64,000 nt of DNA from Flavobacterium anhuiense. GTDB lineage: Bacteria > Bacteroidota > Bacteroidia > Flavobacteriales > Flavobacteriaceae. The number at the start of each line of letters is the position of its first letter. Position 1 is the stretch's first letter. The stretch lies in the NCBI RefSeq assembly GCF_900101855.1, contig NZ_FMVC01000002.1, forward strand, positions 163,328 to 227,327, read 5' to 3'. The position numbers and the translations under genes are program-made. This document shows positions 43,064 through 51,265 of this stretch, one piece after another. The notes under the pieces are model-generated. The model was not told the origin of the DNA and made no database searches. It worked only from the letters and a program-made list of their open reading frames with translations.

Positions 43064-43453
43064 TTATTTCCCATTCAATAATTTCTCCAAATACTCCACT
43101 TTATCTTTTTCAGCTTGCACCAAACGTTCGTAAAGTTCAACCACTTTATCTAAAGGATTAAAAGTGCAACCGTAATTACCTGTAGTAATCGCACCATGAT
43201 CTTGAAAACTATTTCCAATAATATTAAAAACCGCTTCTTCCGAAAAGTTTTTAATTGCTTCAACAGAAACATCAAGAGCTTTTGCAACCTCAATTAATCT
43301 TTGCTCGTCAACCGTTTCGCTGTTTTCAATATTCGAAACCATCTGCTGGCTTATGCCTAAAGCCAATGCCAGTGCATCCTGCTTCATATCTTTAAGCTCT
43401 CTGATACGGCTTATATTTCTGCCGATATGTTTTGGTTTAGTTGCTGTACTCAT
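43064..43453 (-). CDS. XRE family helix-turn-helix regulator
   Basis: The 129-residue protein has a classic XRE DNA-binding domain at residues 10-70 (IRELKDMKQDALALALGISQQMVSNIENSETVDEQRLIEVAKALDVSVEAIKNF) and a C-terminal helix (LYERLVQAEKDKVEYLEKLL) that could make a coiled-coil dimer. This layout is common in Bacteroidota. The target is not known; it may control itself or the neighbouring accessory genes. Confidence 0.88.
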   Translation of the reverse strand: MSTATKPKHIGRNISRIRELKDMKQDALALALGISQQMVSNIENSETVDEQRLIEVAKALDVSVEAIKNFSEEAVFNIIGNSFQDHGAITTGNYGCTFNPLDKVVELYERLVQAEKDKVEYLEKLLNGK

Positions 43454-43605
43454 AATTCAAAGATATTTAAAATTCTTAAACGAAACTCAATTTTCAGTAA
43501 AAAACAAAATTGTTTTTGTAAGATACGCTTTTCATATTTCACATAAATTATTGTTTATCAAGTTTACAAATAGACAAATCAATATTTATTTACAATATTA
43601 AAAAT

Positions 43606-43735
43606 GAGTTGCCTCCAACTTTAGTTGGAGGTTTTATATTTTCATGCCAAACTCGGCTTTAGCCATTAACGAAATGTTAGGCTAAAGCCATTTTATTATT
43701 TAATTTTGTTCCTCCAGATAAAGTTGGAGTCAATT
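43606..43735. repeat. Compound palindrome cluster
   Basis: CCTCCAACT-TT-AGTTGGAGG (43612-43631, followed by a T-rich tract), then GGCTTTAGCC (43655-43664) with GGCTAAAGCC (43680-43689) and inner TAAC/GTTA, then CTCCAGATAAAGTTGGAG, a degenerate copy of the first hairpin. At least the first could act as a terminator for the minus-strand methyltransferase-like gene. Confidence 0.75.
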
Positions 43736-44505
43736 CATTTTTTAGTTCCCAACAAATACAAAATCTTCGCAGGTCCAGATTTCACTTTTCCAACCTCCCA
43801 ATTAAAATTATCTTTATTATTCAATTTAGAAATCAATTCGTTCATTTCTTCTACAGAATACGTTCTTAAAGACGAAACTACGCCATCCCACAAAACCAAA
43901 ATCGGTACAATTGGAATGAGATACGTAAAAATGATTCTGCCCATTTTAAACGGGCGAATAAAAGGCGTTGTCAGTAAAACGGAAATCGGCGAAAGTAGCA
44001 TCGCTATAATACTCGGAACACTTCTCTCCTGCCCTTCAAAAATAGCAATCGAACTATCGGTATCAATCGCATTTTGCAGAATTTGTTGCGCATCTTTCGG
44101 TTTAAAATGATGAAAGGATAAAAATTGCGTTCGAAGTCCTTTTAAGTTTTCGGGAACGTTTCTGGCATCGACGGAAGTTTTTACAAAATCGAAATTATCG
44201 GCTTGTTTTTGAGTATGTTCGAATGCAGGAATGTTAGGAAAATAATCCGTAAGCAGAATTTTTAAATCGGGATTGTTTTTTCGTAATTCGGCGTTGAGCC
44301 AAATCAGTCCGCCTCCTCCACCTGAAGCGAGATCTATAATTTGGTTGGTTTGGGTTTCTTTTAAAGCTTTTTCAATTACAGGAACAATTCCTCTATACAT
44401 CGCAGTTCTATTAGAAAGAAACTGCAGAAAATCGGTCATGTAATTTCTAATAAACCCTGGAAGCCATTGTTGATCTTCAAATTCAAACAAGTGTATTCTG
44501 CTCAT
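43735..44505 (-). CDS. Class I methyltransferase-like protein with membrane segment
   Basis: The 256-residue protein has a class I SAM-methyltransferase motif I in IIDLASGGGGGLIWL (about 56-70), followed by ILLTDYFPNIPAF (motif II Asp). The second half includes a hydrophobic stretch, VPSIIAMLLSPISVLLTTPFI and IIFTYLIPIVPILVLW (about 165-210), unusual for soluble methyltransferases. The last part returns to a soluble fold (NWEVGKVKSGPAKILYLLGTKK). A membrane-associated small-molecule or lipid methyltransferase is a reasonable guess; substrate unknown. Confidence 0.7.
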   Translation of the reverse strand: MSRIHLFEFEDQQWLPGFIRNYMTDFLQFLSNRTAMYRGIVPVIEKALKETQTNQIIDLASGGGGGLIWLNAELRKNNPDLKILLTDYFPNIPAFEHTQKQADNFDFVKTSVDARNVPENLKGLRTQFLSFHHFKPKDAQQILQNAIDTDSSIAIFEGQERSVPSIIAMLLSPISVLLTTPFIRPFKMGRIIFTYLIPIVPILVLWDGVVSSLRTYSVEEMNELISKLNNKDNFNWEVGKVKSGPAKILYLLGTKK

Positions 44506-44633
44506 ACTTTATTGATTTTGTGTTCCATACAAATTTCTAGAATTTTATTTAAATATTTACTTACATAAATTTAAAATCTTGTTTTTCATTACGCCCCAAA
44601 TTGTAATTTTACATTTCACATTTTACAAAATAT

Positions 44634-45140
44634 ATGATTACAAAAGCAACAATCGAAGATATTCCAACATTAACCATCTTAATCAACTCAGCATACAGAG
44701 GCGAAACTTCTAAAAAAGGCTGGACAACCGAAGCGCATTTACTAGAAGGAAAAAGAACCGACGAACCCGAAATGGCGGAAATTTTTCTTGATCCAAAAAA
44801 TACGATTCTGAAATTTACAGAGAATGACAAAATCATTGGTTCGGTTTTATTGGTAGAAAAAGAACATCAATTGTACTTAGGAATGCTAACGGTTTCGCCA
44901 GAACTTCAAAACAGCGGAATCGGGAAAAAACTTTTAGCCGAGGCCGAAAATCATGCAAAATCTCTTGGGTTGTCAAGTATTATTATGACGGTTATTTCGG
45001 TTCGCGAGGAACTTGTGGCTTGGTACAAACGTCATGGTTATGTAGATACTGGTAAACGTGAGGCTTTCCCTGAGAGTGAAATTCATACTACAGTTTCTGC
45101 TGAGCCTTTGGAGTTTATTTATTTGGAGAAAAGTATTTAA
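44634..45140 (+). CDS. GNAT family N-acetyltransferase
   Basis: The 168-residue protein has the acetyl-CoA-binding motif A in LTVSPELQNSGIGKKLLAEAENHAKSLG (Q-N-S-G-I-G loop), preceded by beta strand 4 and followed by VAWYKRHGYVDTGKREAFP, the usual motif B. No signal peptide. The substrate cannot be inferred. It is divergent from the methyltransferase-like gene. Confidence 0.9.
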   Translation: MITKATIEDIPTLTILINSAYRGETSKKGWTTEAHLLEGKRTDEPEMAEIFLDPKNTILKFTENDKIIGSVLLVEKEHQLYLGMLTVSPELQNSGIGKKLLAEAENHAKSLGLSSIIMTVISVREELVAWYKRHGYVDTGKREAFPESEIHTTVSAEPLEFIYLEKSI

Positions 45141-45182
45141 GTTTTTTTTGCCACGAAGGCTCGAAGGCGCGAAGTTTTTTTT

Positions 45183-45210
45183 AATCTCGCAATCCCGGGA
45201 TTGCGAGATT
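45183..45210. repeat. Perfect 28-base palindrome
   Basis: The sequence from AATCTCGCAATCCC to GGGATTGCGAGATT is a perfect palindrome followed by five T. It can act as terminator for the GNAT gene or belong to a dispersed repeat family. Confidence 0.85.
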
Positions 45211-45224
45211 TTTTACGCAACGTT

Positions 45225-45244
45225 AGACGCACTGCAGTGCGTCT
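45225..45244. repeat. Perfect 20-base palindrome AGACGCACTGCAGTGCGTCT
   Basis: Only 14 bases after another perfect palindrome, between convergent GNAT and Crp genes. Followed by CTACAGAAGACCTTTGTCAC, one of the spacer word types of this genome. Confidence 0.85.
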
Positions 45245-45294
45245 CTACAGAAGACCTTTGTCACTTTGTTACTCTGTACCTTTGATCCTTCAAA

Positions 45295-45867
45295 TCAAGA
45301 TACCGTTCTCTTAATCTTCGATAGAAACTCGTGCGAAACACCTAAATACGAAGACAAATTCTTATTATTTATCGAACGTATCTTTTGCGGGTAACGCTCC
45401 TTAAAATCGAGATAACGCTGTTTTGAGGTTTTATGCAAAACATCCAAAAGCCGTTGCTGAATGGCAACATTTGCCCGTTCGATCATTAAAACATGAAACT
45501 TAATGAGTTTTGGAATTACGGCAAACAAATACGCTTTTTGCATTTTACTGATAACTACGATTTCGCTGTCTTCTATGGCTTTGATGTTGTATGTGGTTGG
45601 CTTTTGATGATAAAAACTTTCCAGATCGCACATCCATTCGTTTTCAAATGAGAAGAAAATGACGGTTTCTGTTCCGTTTTCGTTTAAAATGTAGGTTTTG
45701 AATGAACCTTTCAAAATAAATCCTTCGTAACTGCTATTCGAATTCTGAACTTGTAGGAATTGATTCTTTTTCAATTTAATGAGTTCTGCTTTTGAGACAA
45801 TAATATCCCATTCTTCATCTGTGAGCGGAATCTTTCGCTCAATGTTTGCTCGTAGTAGGTTGTACAT
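45295..45867 (-). CDS. Crp/Fnr family transcriptional regulator
   Basis: The 190-residue protein has a cyclic-nucleotide-binding-like beta-roll (about 25-115; GFILKGSFKTYILNENGTETVIFFSFENEW) and a short C-terminal helix-turn-helix (NLSSYLGVSHEFLSKIKRTVS). The form with a C-terminal IKR near the end is common in Bacteroidota. No Cys cluster for iron-sulphur binding is seen. Its target is unknown. Confidence 0.88.
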   Translation of the reverse strand: MYNLLRANIERKIPLTDEEWDIIVSKAELIKLKKNQFLQVQNSNSSYEGFILKGSFKTYILNENGTETVIFFSFENEWMCDLESFYHQKPTTYNIKAIEDSEIVVISKMQKAYLFAVIPKLIKFHVLMIERANVAIQQRLLDVLHKTSKQRYLDFKERYPQKIRSINNKNLSSYLGVSHEFLSKIKRTVS

Positions 45868-46112
45868 CTTGTGGTTTCTGTGGTTTTTTGTGAGGTTTAA
45901 ATTTGTTTTTTCAACTCATTATTAATTAGGGGCTTAAATAAATGTAATCGATTACGTAAAAATAGACATAAAATACATTTTTGTAAATTTAGAAGTGTTA
46001 AAAAAACATATTTCATAGATTTTTTTACCAAAGTTTGAACTTGTTCAACTTTTTTCCTACAAATAATATTGAGTTTTGCGTTGTTAAACTTTTTAAATAA
46101 CCAAACTTAATT
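45868..46112. other. Intergenic region upstream of pectate lyase
   Basis: AT-rich divergent gap between the Crp-like regulator and the pectate lyase gene; holds a LacI-type palindrome at 45944-45955. No clear TAnnTTTG box was found. Confidence 0.45.
45944..45955. promoter_or_regulatory. LacI-type operator palindrome GTAATCGATTAC
   Basis: A perfect 12-base palindrome with central CG (context ATGTAATCGATTACGTAA), the usual look of LacI/GalR family sites. It stands 158 bases before the pectate lyase start and about 77 bases before the Crp-like gene's start. No LacI regulator is in the window. Confidence 0.55.
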
Positions 46113-47231
46113 ATGAACTTAAAATCAACACTTTCAATGTTCGCTACAGCATTGATTTTCGGATTTACGGCATGTAACTCCGAAGAAATCGCTTCAAACA
46201 CAGAAGCAAGTATTCAACCAACAAATGAAACAGAGATTGACGCTTCTGCAACCAATCCGACAGCTAAAATCGGAAATTGCGCTGAGGTTCCTGGATGGGC
46301 TTCGCTAAACGGTGGTACGACTGGCGGAGGTTCTTCTGCCGAAACCACAGTTACGACTTATGCTCAGTTGAAATCGGCTATTGAAAACACTGCTGTAAAA
46401 GTGATTAAAGTTTCTGGAACGATTACGATTACAACAAGATTGTCATTTCAGGATCAGACCGGAAAAACAATTTACGGTGCCAACGGTGCAAAACTGGTTT
46501 CGACAAACCAGACCAAAGATGCTTCTGGAATTATCAACATCAAAAGATGTAAAAACATTATCATCAGAAACTTGATTTTTGAAGGCCCTGGCGCTTATGA
46601 CACTGATGGTTGGGATAATGCCATTTTGGATGAATGTACTAATGTTTGGGTAGATCACTGCGAATTCAGAGATGGCGTTGACGGAAACTTCGACATCAAA
46701 AATAAATCAGATTATATTTCAGTTACGTATTCTAAATTCCATTATCTAAAACCACCAAAAGCAGGAGGTTCTGGAGGATCTGATGACCACAGATATTCAA
46801 ATTTAATTGGTTCTAGCGACGGTGCAACTGGTGACCGCGGAAAATTAAGAATCACATTTGCAAGATGCTGGTGGGCTCCAGGATGTAAAGAAAGAATGCC
46901 AAGAGTTCGTTTTGGACAAGTGCATATTGTAAACAGTTTCTTTAACAGCACCGTAAGCAATAAGTGTATTGCTGCAGGATTTGAAGCAAATATTCGCGTA
47001 GAAAGCAATGTTTTTGAAGGTGTGAAAAATCCAATCGATTTAATGACAGGTTATACTGCGGTTACGGCTACAGACAATGTGTTTACAAGTGTAACAGGAA
47101 CTCAAGCTGGAAGCGGTACGGCTTTTACTCCGCCATATTCTATCGTGAAATTGGCTAAAACGGCTGTAAAAGCTGATATTTCTGCAAATGCGGGACCTAC
47201 TTTGGGCGGTAATGTTTGTGGTTCTTTTTAA
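46113..47231 (+). CDS. Lipoprotein pectate lyase (polysaccharide lyase family 1)
   Basis: The enzyme cleaves polygalacturonate by beta-elimination. The 372-residue protein has a lipobox with C21 (GFTACNSEEI), then a right-handed beta-helix: ISGTITITTRLSFQDQTGKTIYG, NIIIRNLIFEGP, the calcium-site region NVWVDHCEFRDGVDGNFDIKNKSDYISVTYSKF and the catalytic Arg region KERMPRVRFGQVHIVNSFF. Acidic residues after the Cys fit export to the cell surface. It is alone, with no susCD or other pectin genes beside it. Confidence 0.93.
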   Translation: MNLKSTLSMFATALIFGFTACNSEEIASNTEASIQPTNETEIDASATNPTAKIGNCAEVPGWASLNGGTTGGGSSAETTVTTYAQLKSAIENTAVKVIKVSGTITITTRLSFQDQTGKTIYGANGAKLVSTNQTKDASGIINIKRCKNIIIRNLIFEGPGAYDTDGWDNAILDECTNVWVDHCEFRDGVDGNFDIKNKSDYISVTYSKFHYLKPPKAGGSGGSDDHRYSNLIGSSDGATGDRGKLRITFARCWWAPGCKERMPRVRFGQVHIVNSFFNSTVSNKCIAAGFEANIRVESNVFEGVKNPIDLMTGYTAVTATDNVFTSVTGTQAGSGTAFTPPYSIVKLAKTAVKADISANAGPTLGGNVCGSF

Positions 47232-47299
47232 AAGAAATCACATTTAAAAATAAGTTATTTTTTAGTTTTTAAACCACGGATTGCATTTCGATGTAGGCC

Positions 47300-47492
47300 G
47301 TGGTTTTTTCTTTAACCGCAAAGAACACAAAGAATTACGCAAAGAACACAAAGAATTACGCAAAGTTCGCAAAGCATTTACATAAAGCTTTGCGAACTTT
47401 GCGATTTTATAAAATCTTCAATAAATAAATCTTTGCGCCCTTTGCGGTTAAAAAACCTTTGTCGCTTTGTTCCTCTGTCGCTTTGTCCCTTT
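47300..47492. repeat. Degenerate CGCAAAGAACACAAAG-type spacer
   Basis: The words GCAAAGAACACAAAGAATTA are tandem, followed by CGCAAAGTTCGCAAAGC facing GCTTTGCGAACTTTGCG, then CTTTGCGCCCTTTGCGGTTAA and CTTTGTCGCTTTG. Related spacers lie at 38396-38460 and 53325-53450. Confidence 0.75.
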
Positions 47493-47876
47493 TTAAAGAA
47501 CCAACTCCTCGAACAAACGCTGAACGGTTTTCTCCAAATCCTGAGTTAATCCCGGATGAGGTCTTGAGGTTTGAATTGCAGAACTTCTAATGGCCGTTAA
47601 CCAACGAAAACGCTCTGGAATCTCAAATTCAGCAATTGGACCGCCATCTTTGGCTCCGTTGGCGATTTTTACTAACGAAGTCAGATTGCATTCTAATTGT
47701 TCGATGTCGAAATCATTAGAAAGGGCTTGAATTTTTTCTTTATTTAAATGAAAAAGAACCTTTATAAATTTGGCTTTTTTGCAAAACAAAATGATTCCGA
47801 TATTCAGGAATTCTTCGCGCTCTACCCTTGGCACAACACGAATCACAGCATATTCGTATAAATGATTATCTTGCAT
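47493..47876 (-). CDS. DUF3037 domain protein
   Basis: The 127-residue protein matches DUF3037: YEYAVIRVVPRVEREEFLNIGIILFCKKAKF at the start and RFRWLTAIRSSAIQTSRPHPGLT near the end. The family is of unknown function. Its start overlaps the end of the HipA-like kinase gene by 11 bases, so the two are translated together. This pairing looks deliberate and probably functional. Confidence 0.88.
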   Translation of the reverse strand: MQDNHLYEYAVIRVVPRVEREEFLNIGIILFCKKAKFIKVLFHLNKEKIQALSNDFDIEQLECNLTSLVKIANGAKDGGPIAEFEIPERFRWLTAIRSSAIQTSRPHPGLTQDLEKTVQRLFEELVL

Positions 47877-48645
47877 TTTGTGCCTGATTTACAAATATTT
47901 CTGAATTCTCTAATCTTGTCTTTAAAAACTGCAAATAAACGTTTCGCAATCCTTCAGGAGTTTCGTCTGCATCTTCCCACTGCAACCAGTCTAGTGGAAT
48001 CGTATTTACAATTTCTTCCAAAATTTCAGGTGTTAGGATCGCTTTAAATTCAGCATCGACTTCTTTTAACATTGAAGCTTGAGGCAACAAAACGTGATCT
48101 TTTATCAACGCAAACGGACTTTTAGCGTGCTGTTCCCAGTTATTCCAAGAATGGTGGAAATACAAACATGCTCCATGATCAATCAGCCATAATTCTTTAT
48201 GCCAAATCAGCATATTGGTATTTTTGAAAGTTCTATCTACGTTTGTGATATATGCGTCTAACCAAACAATTTGCGAAGCCAATTTAGCATCGACAGTGGT
48301 AACAGCAGGATCAAAAGTAATGGCTCCTGATAGAAAATGAAGTGCCAAATTTAAGCCTTGACTTCCTTGCAGCAAATCTTGAATTTCTTCATCCGCTTCG
48401 GTTCTTCCGAAAGCTTCGTCTAGGTTTGCGAAAACTAATTCTGGCAATTGCAGTTTTAAAGCTTTGGCTATTTGTCCGCCGACTAATTCGGCTATTAGTG
48501 CTTTTACGCCGTGTCCGGCGCCTCTGAATTTTAATACGTATTTAAAGTCGTCATCGGCTTCTGCTAAAGCGGGTAAAGAACCGCCTTCGCGCAGCGGCGT
48601 TATATAACGCATGACATTTACTGTTCTTAAGTCGAAATTTTTCAT
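47866..48645 (-). CDS. HipA-like kinase
   Basis: The 259-residue protein has the catalytic half of HipA kinases: a Gly-rich nucleotide loop GAGHGVKALIAEL, the catalytic loop DAYITNVDRTFKNTN (D137, with N142/N144) and LWLIDHGACLYF (D156, metal). It lacks the N-terminal HipA domain and no HipB antitoxin is present; instead a DUF3037 gene overlaps its end. HipA of E. coli phosphorylates glutamyl-tRNA synthetase; the target here is unknown. Toxicity is not implied. Confidence 0.82.
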   Translation of the reverse strand: MKNFDLRTVNVMRYITPLREGGSLPALAEADDDFKYVLKFRGAGHGVKALIAELVGGQIAKALKLQLPELVFANLDEAFGRTEADEEIQDLLQGSQGLNLALHFLSGAITFDPAVTTVDAKLASQIVWLDAYITNVDRTFKNTNMLIWHKELWLIDHGACLYFHHSWNNWEQHAKSPFALIKDHVLLPQASMLKEVDAEFKAILTPEILEEIVNTIPLDWLQWEDADETPEGLRNVYLQFLKTRLENSEIFVNQAQNAR

Positions 48646-48740
48646 ATTACAAACTTAAGGTTTTTGCCACGAAGACACAAAGACACGAAGTTTTTTTAAT
48701 CTCGCAGATTTTACAGATTAAGCAGATTTATGTTCGCTTT

Positions 48741-48853
48741 TTTGTCATCCTGAGGAACGAAGGATCGCACTAGGAGCTCGACAAGATTGGAGAATACTTT
48801 ATGGTTACTGTGCGGAGTTTCTTGTGTGATCCTTCGTTCCTCAGGATGACAAA
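48741..48853. repeat. Inverted-repeat element between HipA-like and nnrD genes
   Basis: Bounded by perfect 26-base inverted ends (48741-48766 and 48828-48853; begins TTTGTCATCCTGAGGAACGA). Contains GGAGCTCGACAAGATTGG and GTGCGGAGTT, the same inner words as the element at 38229-38359, so both are one family. Confidence 0.88.
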
Positions 48854-48877
48854 ACGTACAGCTAATTATCAAATTGA

Positions 48878-49726
48878 CTAATTCTCTAATTCTAAAAAAG
48901 CTTTTCCTAAATACTTAATAATTGTAGAAGCCGTAAAAGATTCATAACCCGTTTTGGGTAAAGCTAAATCGGCTGTTAATCCGTGGAGGTAGACGCCCAT
49001 TTTGGAAGCGTATTTGGGTTCGTATCCTTGCGCTAGAAGACTTGTCAGAATTCCAGTTAAAACGTCACCGCTTCCTGCTGTGGCAAGGGCGGCGTTTCCG
49101 CTTGTGTTTTCGTAGACAGAAGTTCTATTGATAATGTAGGTTGGTGCCCCTTTCATGACCACAATCACTTTATATTTTTCAGAAAAAGCAATCGTTTTTT
49201 GGAATTTCTCGGCTTCTGAATTCCACCTTCCTATCAAGCGTTCTAATTCTTTTGGATGCGGTGTTAGAATCGTGTCTTCAGGAACCAATTCTAACCATGA
49301 TAAATTTTCAGAAATGATGTTTAACGCATCGGCATCTATGACTAAAGGCGCTTTGTTAACTCTTAAAAATTCAAATAACGCTTTTTGTGTTCCGAGCTCC
49401 TTTCCTATTCCTGGACCTATTCCAACGGCTTGTGGAATTAGCGGCAAATGAATATTGGTAATGAAATTGGTGTTTTCATCGGTTACGGTCATTACTTCGG
49501 GAATAGAAATTTGAAGTATTTGATAACCGCATTTGGGTATAAAAGTTGTTACGAGTCCGCAACCTGTTTTGAGGCAGGATTTTGAAGCCAAAACCGCCGC
49601 TCCTATTTTTCCGTAGCTTCCAGCAATGATCACCGCATGACCTTGTGTTCCTTTATGAGTTTGAGGATTTATAGGTTTATATAATTTCTGAAATTCTTCT
49701 TTATTAATCAAATACGGTGATTTCAT
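48878..49726 (-). CDS. nnrD: ADP-dependent NAD(P)H-hydrate dehydratase
   Basis: NnrD repairs hydrated NADH and NADPH. The 282-residue protein matches the C-terminal half of Yje[57 protein letters not shown], and the nucleotide/metal motif [24 protein letters not shown]. The N-terminal epimerase domain (NnrE), often fused in bacteria, is absent. It is preceded on its own strand by no obvious operon partner. Confidence 0.92.
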   Translation of the reverse strand: MKSPYLINKEEFQKLYKPINPQTHKGTQGHAVIIAGSYGKIGAAVLASKSCLKTGCGLVTTFIPKCGYQILQISIPEVMTVTDENTNFITNIHLPLIPQAVGIGPGIGKELGTQKALFEFLRVNKAPLVIDADALNIISENLSWLELVPEDTILTPHPKELERLIGRWNSEAEKFQKTIAFSEKYKVIVVMKGAPTYIINRTSVYENTSGNAALATAGSGDVLTGILTSLLAQGYEPKYASKMGVYLHGLTADLALPKTGYESFTASTIIKYLGKAFLELEN

Positions 49727-49789
49727 CTAGACTATTTTATACAATAAAATTACATAAAAAATTGAAATCATGATTCTTCTAATGAAACT

Positions 49790-49897
49790 GTTACCCCTAG
49801 CCCTGATAGTAGCGGCATCTCCCGATTTAGAAAAACAAGGCTTTTTAGCCGTAGTTTTTGTTGATCGGGAATATAGCGGATAGCAGGAAATAGCTCC
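49790..49897 (+). ncRNA. Structured element before gcvT (possible Flavobacteria RNA motif)
   Basis: GTTACCCCTAGCCCTGATAG leads a stem: TCCCGAT with ATCGGGA, inner AAAAAC with GTTTTT, and GGCT-TTTT-AGCC at the tip; then ATATAGCGGATAGCAGGAAA and TAGCTCC. The conserved-looking flanks (ACCCCTAGCCCTGATAGTAGCGGCATC and ATATAGCGGATAGC) with a variable hairpin match, from memory, an intergenic motif widespread in Flavobacteria, perhaps the Rfam Flavo-1 RNA. That identity is not verified. It ends about 85 bases before gcvT, upstream of its -7 box, so it may be independent of gcvT. Confidence 0.55.
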
Positions 49898-49949
49898 AAA
49901 TTATTGCGAAATTTATAATTTAATGTCTTTTAATTTGATATTTTTTGAA

Positions 49950-49957
49950 TAGATTTG
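49950..49957 (+). promoter_or_regulatory. -7 box TAGATTTG for gcvT
   Basis: Perfect TAnnTTTG 25 bases before the ATG. A T-rich stretch replaces a clear TTG at -33. Confidence 0.5.
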
Positions 49958-49982
49958 CAAAACAATTTTATAAAACAACACA

Positions 49983-51065
49983 ATGAAAAATACTGCGCTT
50001 ACGCACATACATGAAGGTTTAGGAGCGAAAATGCTTCCTTTTGCTGGTTATAATATGCCTATTACTTATGAAGGGGTTAATGCTGAACACGAAACGGTTC
50101 GTAATGGTGTCGGAGTTTTTGACGTTTCGCACATGGGTGAATTTTTGTTAACGGGTCCAAATGCATTGGCTTTGATTCAGAAAGTGACTTCAAACGATGC
50201 ATCAACTTTAACAATTGGAAGAGCACAATATTCTTGCCTTCCAAATAATGAAGGCGGAATCGTTGACGATTTGATTATTTATAAAATGAAAGAAGAGGAG
50301 TATTTGCTGGTTGTAAATGCTTCTAATATTGAAAAAGACTGGAACTGGATTACTTCTCATAATGATTTGGGAGTTGAAATGAAGAATCTTTCTGACGAAT
50401 ATTCTTTATTGGCAATTCAAGGTCCAAAAGCGGTTGAAGCTATGCAGTCTTTGACTTCTGTGGATTTGTCTGCGATTACATATTACCATTTTGAAGTAGG
50501 TGATTTTGCAGGTTTTAGCGATGTTATTATTTCTGCTACTGGTTATACTGGTTCTGGCGGATTTGAGATCTACTGCAAAAATGCAGATGCTGAGGCTATC
50601 TGGAATAAAGTTTTTGAAGCTGGAGCTCCTTTTGGCATTAAACCGATTGGTCTTGCTGCTCGTGATACTTTACGTTTGGAAATGGGATTCTGCCTATACG
50701 GAAATGATATTAACGATACTACTTCTCCGCTTGAAGCTGGTTTAGGATGGATTACAAAATTCACTAAAGATTTTACTAATTCTGAGGCGCTTAAAAAGCA
50801 GAAAGAAGCAGGTGTTACAAGAAAATTAATTGCTTTTGAAATGCAAGAGCGCGCTGTGCCAAGACACGATTACGAAATTGTTGATGGTTCTGGAGCGGTA
50901 ATCGGAATTGTAACTTCTGGAACTATGTCTCCTTCTATGAACAAAGGAATTGGTTTAGGATATGTTACAACTGCTAACAGTGCAGTTGACAGCGATATTT
51001 TTATTAGAATCAGAAAAAATGATGTTCCTGCTAAAGTGGTGAAATTACCGTTCTACAAGAAATAA
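49983..51065 (+). CDS. gcvT: Aminomethyltransferase (glycine cleavage T protein)
   Basis: GcvT releases ammonia from the aminomethyl group on the H protein and passes the carbon to tetrahydrofolate. The 360-residue protein has [32 protein letters not shown], the folate-binding region [14 protein letters not shown], and [18 protein letters not shown]. Length is normal. gcvH and gcvP are not adjacent. It has its own promoter and terminator. Confidence 0.96.
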   Translation: MKNTALTHIHEGLGAKMLPFAGYNMPITYEGVNAEHETVRNGVGVFDVSHMGEFLLTGPNALALIQKVTSNDASTLTIGRAQYSCLPNNEGGIVDDLIIYKMKEEEYLLVVNASNIEKDWNWITSHNDLGVEMKNLSDEYSLLAIQGPKAVEAMQSLTSVDLSAITYYHFEVGDFAGFSDVIISATGYTGSGGFEIYCKNADAEAIWNKVFEAGAPFGIKPIGLAARDTLRLEMGFCLYGNDINDTTSPLEAGLGWITKFTKDFTNSEALKKQKEAGVTRKLIAFEMQERAVPRHDYEIVDGSGAVIGIVTSGTMSPSMNKGIGLGYVTTANSAVDSDIFIRIRKNDVPAKVVKLPFYKK

Positions 51066-51089
51066 TTTTTTGCTTTATACTACTAAAGG

Positions 51090-51118
51090 ATGCGTTACGG
51101 TTGTAACGCATTTTTTTT
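51090..51118 (+). terminator. Terminator after gcvT
   Basis: ATGCGTTAC pairs with GTAACGCAT (nine perfect pairs, GGTT loop) before eight T. Confidence 0.92.
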
Positions 51119-51233
51119 GCTATAAAATAAGCAGATTCAGGTTAATTTATTTGATGCGTATTCGTTTAACAGTTAAATGCTTTTCGTTGTCGATATTTTG
51201 CTAAAAATACTACAATTTGTAAAAAAATTAGTG

Positions 51234-51241
51234 TAACTTTA
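51234..51241 (+). promoter_or_regulatory. -7 box TAACTTTA for the S41 protease
   Basis: TAACTTTA differs from TAnnTTTG in the last base only. Being only three bases before the first ATG (51245), it favours the second ATG (51266). Confidence 0.4.
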
Positions 51242-51265
51242 ATCATGAACCTTGAATTTCCATTT

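Noticed and set aside
47320..47360. Tandem CACAAAGAATTACGCAAAG words as a CRISPR-like array
   Set aside because: Units are adjacent without unique spacers; it is a simple tandem repeat.
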